Source: Pseudomonadota bacterium (GTDB lineage Bacteria; Bdellovibrionota_B; Oligoflexia; Silvanigrellales; Silvanigrellaceae). From it: DNA of 64,000 bases. Of the stretch, positions 61,271 to 64,000 are shown piece after piece. The first letter of the stretch is position 1. Each line of letters starts with the position of its first letter. Location of the stretch: positions 1 through 64,000 of the forward strand of contig RFOM01000003.1 of the NCBI GenBank assembly GCA_009926615.1. The letters run 5' to 3'. The notes beneath the pieces were generated by a model. It ran no database searches. It saw only the letters and a program-made list of their open reading frames with translations, and had not been told where the DNA came from. Made by a program: the position numbers and the translations under genes.

Positions 61271-61924
61271 TTAGCGTCTCATGAGTTCAAAATGAGTGAA
61301 GTAGTACTTGAGCAGCTCGCGGAGTCTTTCGAAGACCTGCTGGGACTGGGGATCATCCGCTTTGGGTTTGCGCCACTCAATGTAATCCTCGAGAACTTGC
61401 CTTTCGAATCGTAGCCGTGTGTCGTAAGGCAGCTGACAGAGCAGCGCACCCAGCCTGACCCACCAGCGCACCCGTCTGGGCATTAACGGTTCAAGGGTTT
61501 CGTCGCTGCGGCGACTGCCCACCTGTTGCGCGCGATCGTCAGGAAAGACGGGATTCTCAAGAACTTGCAGGAAGTGCTCGCGTTCCTCGATGGACACTTC
61601 CGCGAAATGCGCAAGGAGCTTTTCCTGCCAAGGGTCAAGCTGCGCGCCGGTTGATTCACTCTGCTCCGTTTCAGCCAGCCGCCCGAGGAATTGCCAAAGT
61701 TCAAGGCCTTCGAGGTCGGCAATCCGCAGAAGCAAATCCAGCGCGATACCTTTGGAATTGTCGGTCGTGTTTTGTTCGTATTCTCTGTACCTGTTGAGCG
61801 ACAGCCCCAAACGGCCCGCCATTTCGCTTTGCGTTAAACCCTCACGCGCGCGAAAACTCGAAAGAAAGCGTGCAACTCCGTCAAGGTACCCGGCGAGTTT
61901 GGGGTGTGAGGGAGAACCCGACAT
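61271..61924 (-). CDS. XRE-type helix-turn-helix regulator
   Basis: A 217-residue DNA-binding protein. The N-terminal HTH of Cro/C1 type is visible at residues 17-75: FRAREGLTQSEMAGRLGLSL, NRYREYEQNTTDN and LLLRIADLEGLELWQFLGRL. The remaining 140 residues are helical, with EREHFLQVLENP and RVRWWVRLGALLCQ, and have no known ligand-binding fold. ATG at 61924 is used; an earlier in-frame start at 61963 would add 13 hydrophobic residues. It is divergent from murU, with 166 bases between, so murU or its own operon are possible targets. Confidence 0.82.
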   Translation of the reverse strand: MSGSPSHPKLAGYLDGVARFLSSFRAREGLTQSEMAGRLGLSLNRYREYEQNTTDNSKGIALDLLLRIADLEGLELWQFLGRLAETEQSESTGAQLDPWQEKLLAHFAEVSIEEREHFLQVLENPVFPDDRAQQVGSRRSDETLEPLMPRRVRWWVRLGALLCQLPYDTRLRFERQVLEDYIEWRKPKADDPQSQQVFERLRELLKYYFTHFELMRR

Positions 61925-62090
61925 GATCTTAATCCCACTGAAGGCTGCACTCAAAAAGAACATTGCTCTGTCAATCGTTTAATCACGGCCGACTTGAGCT
62001 GTCCAGCGCGTCTCACTTAGGCTTGCTGAGTCGGAAGTGTCCCGAACGCGGTTACTGATCAGACAAGATCAATCAAGAGGAGCGGAAAGT

Positions 62091-63398
62091 ATGCAAGCGG
62101 ATGGCATGCTGGGAATCGTTTTGTGTGCCGGTCTGGGAACTCGGCTGAGGCCGTTGACTCTGGCCCTGCCCAAACCCGCAGTGCCGGTAGGTCCTGTTCC
62201 TGCCGCACTTCGAAATATTGAACAGCTTTTGGCGGCAGGTATTTCCGTTGTTCACTGCAATACACATTATCTGGCCGGCGATTTGGAGGTTGAACTTAAG
62301 GAGGCATGCAAATCCCGTCACATTCCGTCATCCGCGGTCAAATTCTGGAACGAACCGGACATTCTCGAAACAGGCGGGGGAATAGTCCGAATCGCGCACG
62401 AGTGCGCGGCGGAGGCGGGAATCGCACGGGATGCCCTTGTTGTGTCCGGAGATATTGTTGCCGATATTCCGTTGCAGAAAATGCTCACCGTGTGGCGCAG
62501 ACGCAAAGGCCACCAGACCTCACTGATGGTCAGCCTTCCGCTCGACAAACCGCGCAAAGACATCACTTGGGTCGACGAGGGCAAAGGAACTGTCCATGGA
62601 TTCGGAGCAGATGTCGAAAACGGGGAGGCATCGAAATCGGGTCTGGCCGCCAGAGTTTTTTCAAACCACCAGATCATCTCGTCGCAGATCCTCGGACGGT
62701 CAAAAATTGAAAAAAGGTCCAGCATTGATCTCTTTTACAGAAGCGCAATTTCCCGCGGCGAAGAAATTCTTCACGTTCCTTTTGATCCTGAGGGTCGCTG
62801 GTTTGATATCGGTACCCCCGAAAGCTATTTGGCCTGCATGGACTTGCTTAATCAAAACGATGATTCCCTTGCAGGGCATCAGAGTTTGGGCATGATTAAT
62901 CTTTGTCTTCCGCACCAACAGGTGATCAGTGCAGCCAGCGGCGGAGCAAACAGGACTGAGCCCGCCTGTGCAGGCTCATCTGCGTCTGAGTATGCACGTT
63001 CGTGCATGAGCATGACTACGCAGAGCCGTTCATGGACGTGTCTGGGCCGCATTCATGCATCGCCTCAATATTTAACTGACGGTTTGACGGGAATGTTAAC
63101 GTCCTTGGACAGGACTTTGGCTGGGCTCACTCGTCACTCGCCGGAGCCTCAGCTCCCGCTGCATCTCTCTCCGCTGTCGGGAGATTTCCTTCTCGGAACA
63201 CGTTCGCTTTCTTCTTTGGACCAACGTGCGGGCTTTATTTTTGCTCCGCTTCCGTCTGCGCTCGCCGCTCACCCTCTGCTCCAGCGTCCTCTCCTCGTTC
63301 CGCTGGACCTTGTTGCCTCATTTCACTCTTCCGCTTCTCTGCCTCTGTCCGACAATCCATCACCCTTTTGGCTGGTTTTTACTCGGCAGCTGCCATGA
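62091..63398 (+). CDS. murU: Sugar-phosphate nucleotidyltransferase, MurU-like, with long tail
   Basis: A 435-residue protein. Residues 1-270 are a nucleotidyltransferase: GLGTRLRPLTLALPKPAVPV (nucleotide loop), VSGDIVADIP (metal site), VPFDPEGRWFDIGTPESYLA (end of the core). MurU forms UDP-MurNAc from MurNAc-1-phosphate; the call relies on the nearby AmgK gene, and a GDP-mannose or glucose-1-phosphate enzyme is possible. The last 160 residues are rich in Ser, Leu and Pro with no hexapeptide repeat, unlike relatives of 220-350 residues. ATG at 62091 has AGGAG eight bases upstream. The tail overlaps the convergent LysM gene by 20 bases. Confidence 0.8.
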   Translation: MQADGMLGIVLCAGLGTRLRPLTLALPKPAVPVGPVPAALRNIEQLLAAGISVVHCNTHYLAGDLEVELKEACKSRHIPSSAVKFWNEPDILETGGGIVRIAHECAAEAGIARDALVVSGDIVADIPLQKMLTVWRRRKGHQTSLMVSLPLDKPRKDITWVDEGKGTVHGFGADVENGEASKSGLAARVFSNHQIISSQILGRSKIEKRSSIDLFYRSAISRGEEILHVPFDPEGRWFDIGTPESYLACMDLLNQNDDSLAGHQSLGMINLCLPHQQVISAASGGANRTEPACAGSSASEYARSCMSMTTQSRSWTCLGRIHASPQYLTDGLTGMLTSLDRTLAGLTRHSPEPQLPLHLSPLSGDFLLGTRSLSSLDQRAGFIFAPLPSALAAHPLLQRPLLVPLDLVASFHSSASLPLSDNPSPFWLVFTRQLP

Positions 63399-64000
63399 AC
63401 TGACTTTCAGCTTCGCTGCCTTCAGAGGCTGCGGTTTCGTCGGGCTGAGCAGAATCCTGTTCAGCGGTTTCATCATCACTGGCTTCTTTGCTCAATTCCA
63501 TTCCGTCGTTTTCGTCTTTCAGAGCCACTTTCGCAGTCGCACGGAAGCTCAACACCATCCCGACCCGAATTCTGTCTGGATTGAGAATCTGCGGATTTTC
63601 TTTCCAGAGTGCCCGCCACGCACCTTGTGTGCCGTAGAATTTGGCCGCGAGTTTGGCGAGCGAATCCCCTTTGACGACCGTGTGTGCCTGACGATTTCCA
63701 ATTTCGTATTTCTCGGCAAATGCCTTGGATGCCTCGTTCAAAGTAAAGTAAATAACGTCTCCGGGATAAATCTTGTTTGCATCTGCCAGTCCGTTTTCGC
63801 TTTGCAATGCCTTCCACTTACCCTTGGAACCGTAAATCTTTTGAGCAATTGCTCCGAGCGTGTCTCCGCGCATCACATAGTACGCCATCTTGGAACCAAG
63901 TTCTGGAAGCGAGGTTGGTCCGGTCGGAGCTGCGGCGGAACCAGCGGAGGCAGCAGCGCTGCCGCCCGAGGCAGCTCCGGCATCGGCAGGAGCTGCAGCT
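63379..64000 (-). CDS. LysM-domain protein (5' end outside window)
   Basis: The frame is open to the window end, so the gene starts beyond it. At least 206 residues are visible. A low-complexity Ala/Gly/Pro/Ser linker is followed by two LysM domains (YYVMRGDTLGAIAQKIYGSK, then HTVVKGDSLAKLAAKFYGTQ) that should bind peptidoglycan, then an acidic tail rich in Glu, Ala and Ser. ATG at 63888 falls inside the frame and is probably internal. The N-terminus, possibly with a signal peptide or other domain, is unseen. It converges on murU with a 20-base overlap. Confidence 0.85.
   Translation of the reverse strand, partial: AAAPADAGAASGGSAAASAGSAAAPTGPTSLPELGSKMAYYVMRGDTLGAIAQKIYGSKGKWKALQSENGLADANKIYPGDVIYFTLNEASKAFAEKYEIGNRQAHTVVKGDSLAKLAAKFYGTQGAWRALWKENPQILNPDRIRVGMVLSFRATAKVALKDENDGMELSKEASDDETAEQDSAQPDETAASEGSEAESQFMAAAE

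Overview
This 64 kb window is a densely coding chromosomal segment of a Gram-negative bacterium. About 60 protein genes lie in tight, often overlapping operons on both strands. I see no insertion sequence, prophage, tRNA, rRNA or CRISPR array. A Gram-negative envelope is indicated by TatB, a SurA-like chaperone, a DsbA-like protein, a soluble lytic transglycosylase, a lipoprotein, a bactofilin and the AmgK/MurU muropeptide-recycling enzymes. The split glycine dehydrogenase, the NtrYX pair and several large unfamiliar families suggest a deltaproteobacterial-grade lineage such as Bdellovibrionota or Myxococcota. The phylum is an inference and not proven here.

Layout. 1-1.3 kb: the 3' part of serS and a TrxC-type thioredoxin. 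1.35-6.4 kb (minus): ppa-gcvT-gcvH-gcvPA-gcvPB, a pyrophosphatase plus glycine-cleavage operon. 6.4-11.6 kb (minus): an unknown gene, a compact penicillin-binding protein and a SWIM-SNF2 helicase. 11.7-12.7 kb (plus): bactofilin and a partner. 12.7-18.3 kb (minus): ferredoxin coupled to a crotonase, three unknown genes, ribH-nusB and an acyl-CoA dehydrogenase. 18.5-25.2 kb (plus): a long acyl-CoA dehydrogenase, small unknown genes, a DnaJ-type co-chaperone and a lytic transglycosylase. 25.1-34.5 kb (minus): tatB, a DsbA-like protein, a TatT-like repeat protein, metK, the RNase P RNA gene rnpB, a flippase-like membrane protein, ntrX-ntrY and a hotdog thioesterase. 34.5-36.7 kb (plus): a YkgJ-type metal-binding protein, an NAD-type isocitrate dehydrogenase and a separate ORF resembling the C-terminal domain of Rickettsia/Thermus-type isocitrate dehydrogenases. 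36.8-49.2 kb (mostly minus): NADP-type icd, a pseudouridine synthase, a lipoprotein, a zinc-ribbon membrane protein, coaE, an Asn-rich protein, and an operon of two unknown genes with mnmA-rnc-era. A secreted phosphodiester glycosidase lies between on the plus strand. 49.4-53.6 kb (plus): an MBL-fold hydrolase, a DEDDh exonuclease with a degenerate GIY-YIG-like region, and a SurA-like chaperone. 53.6-58.9 kb (minus): a membrane protein, a TPR protein and an aberrant UvrA-like protein. 59-64 kb: amgK and murU on the plus strand, separated by a three-gene minus-strand block with an HTH regulator, then a truncated LysM gene.

Themes. Envelope and peptidoglycan work recurs: PBP, Slt, AmgK/MurU, LysM, bactofilin, Tat, Dsb and SurA. 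One-carbon and central metabolism is represented by glycine cleavage, MetK and two isocitrate dehydrogenases. The observations that most deserve follow-up are: a UvrA-like ATPase in which the elements of one composite ATP site look lost together, and which also lacks most of the insertion domain; the split isocitrate dehydrogenase; the DEDDh/GIY-YIG-like fusion with altered catalytic residues; and several RNA or promoter structures, namely a hairpin covering a ribosome-binding site after metK, a terminator abutting a start codon, and a G8 tract in the rnpB promoter. No wholly new multi-gene system can be claimed from sequence alone.
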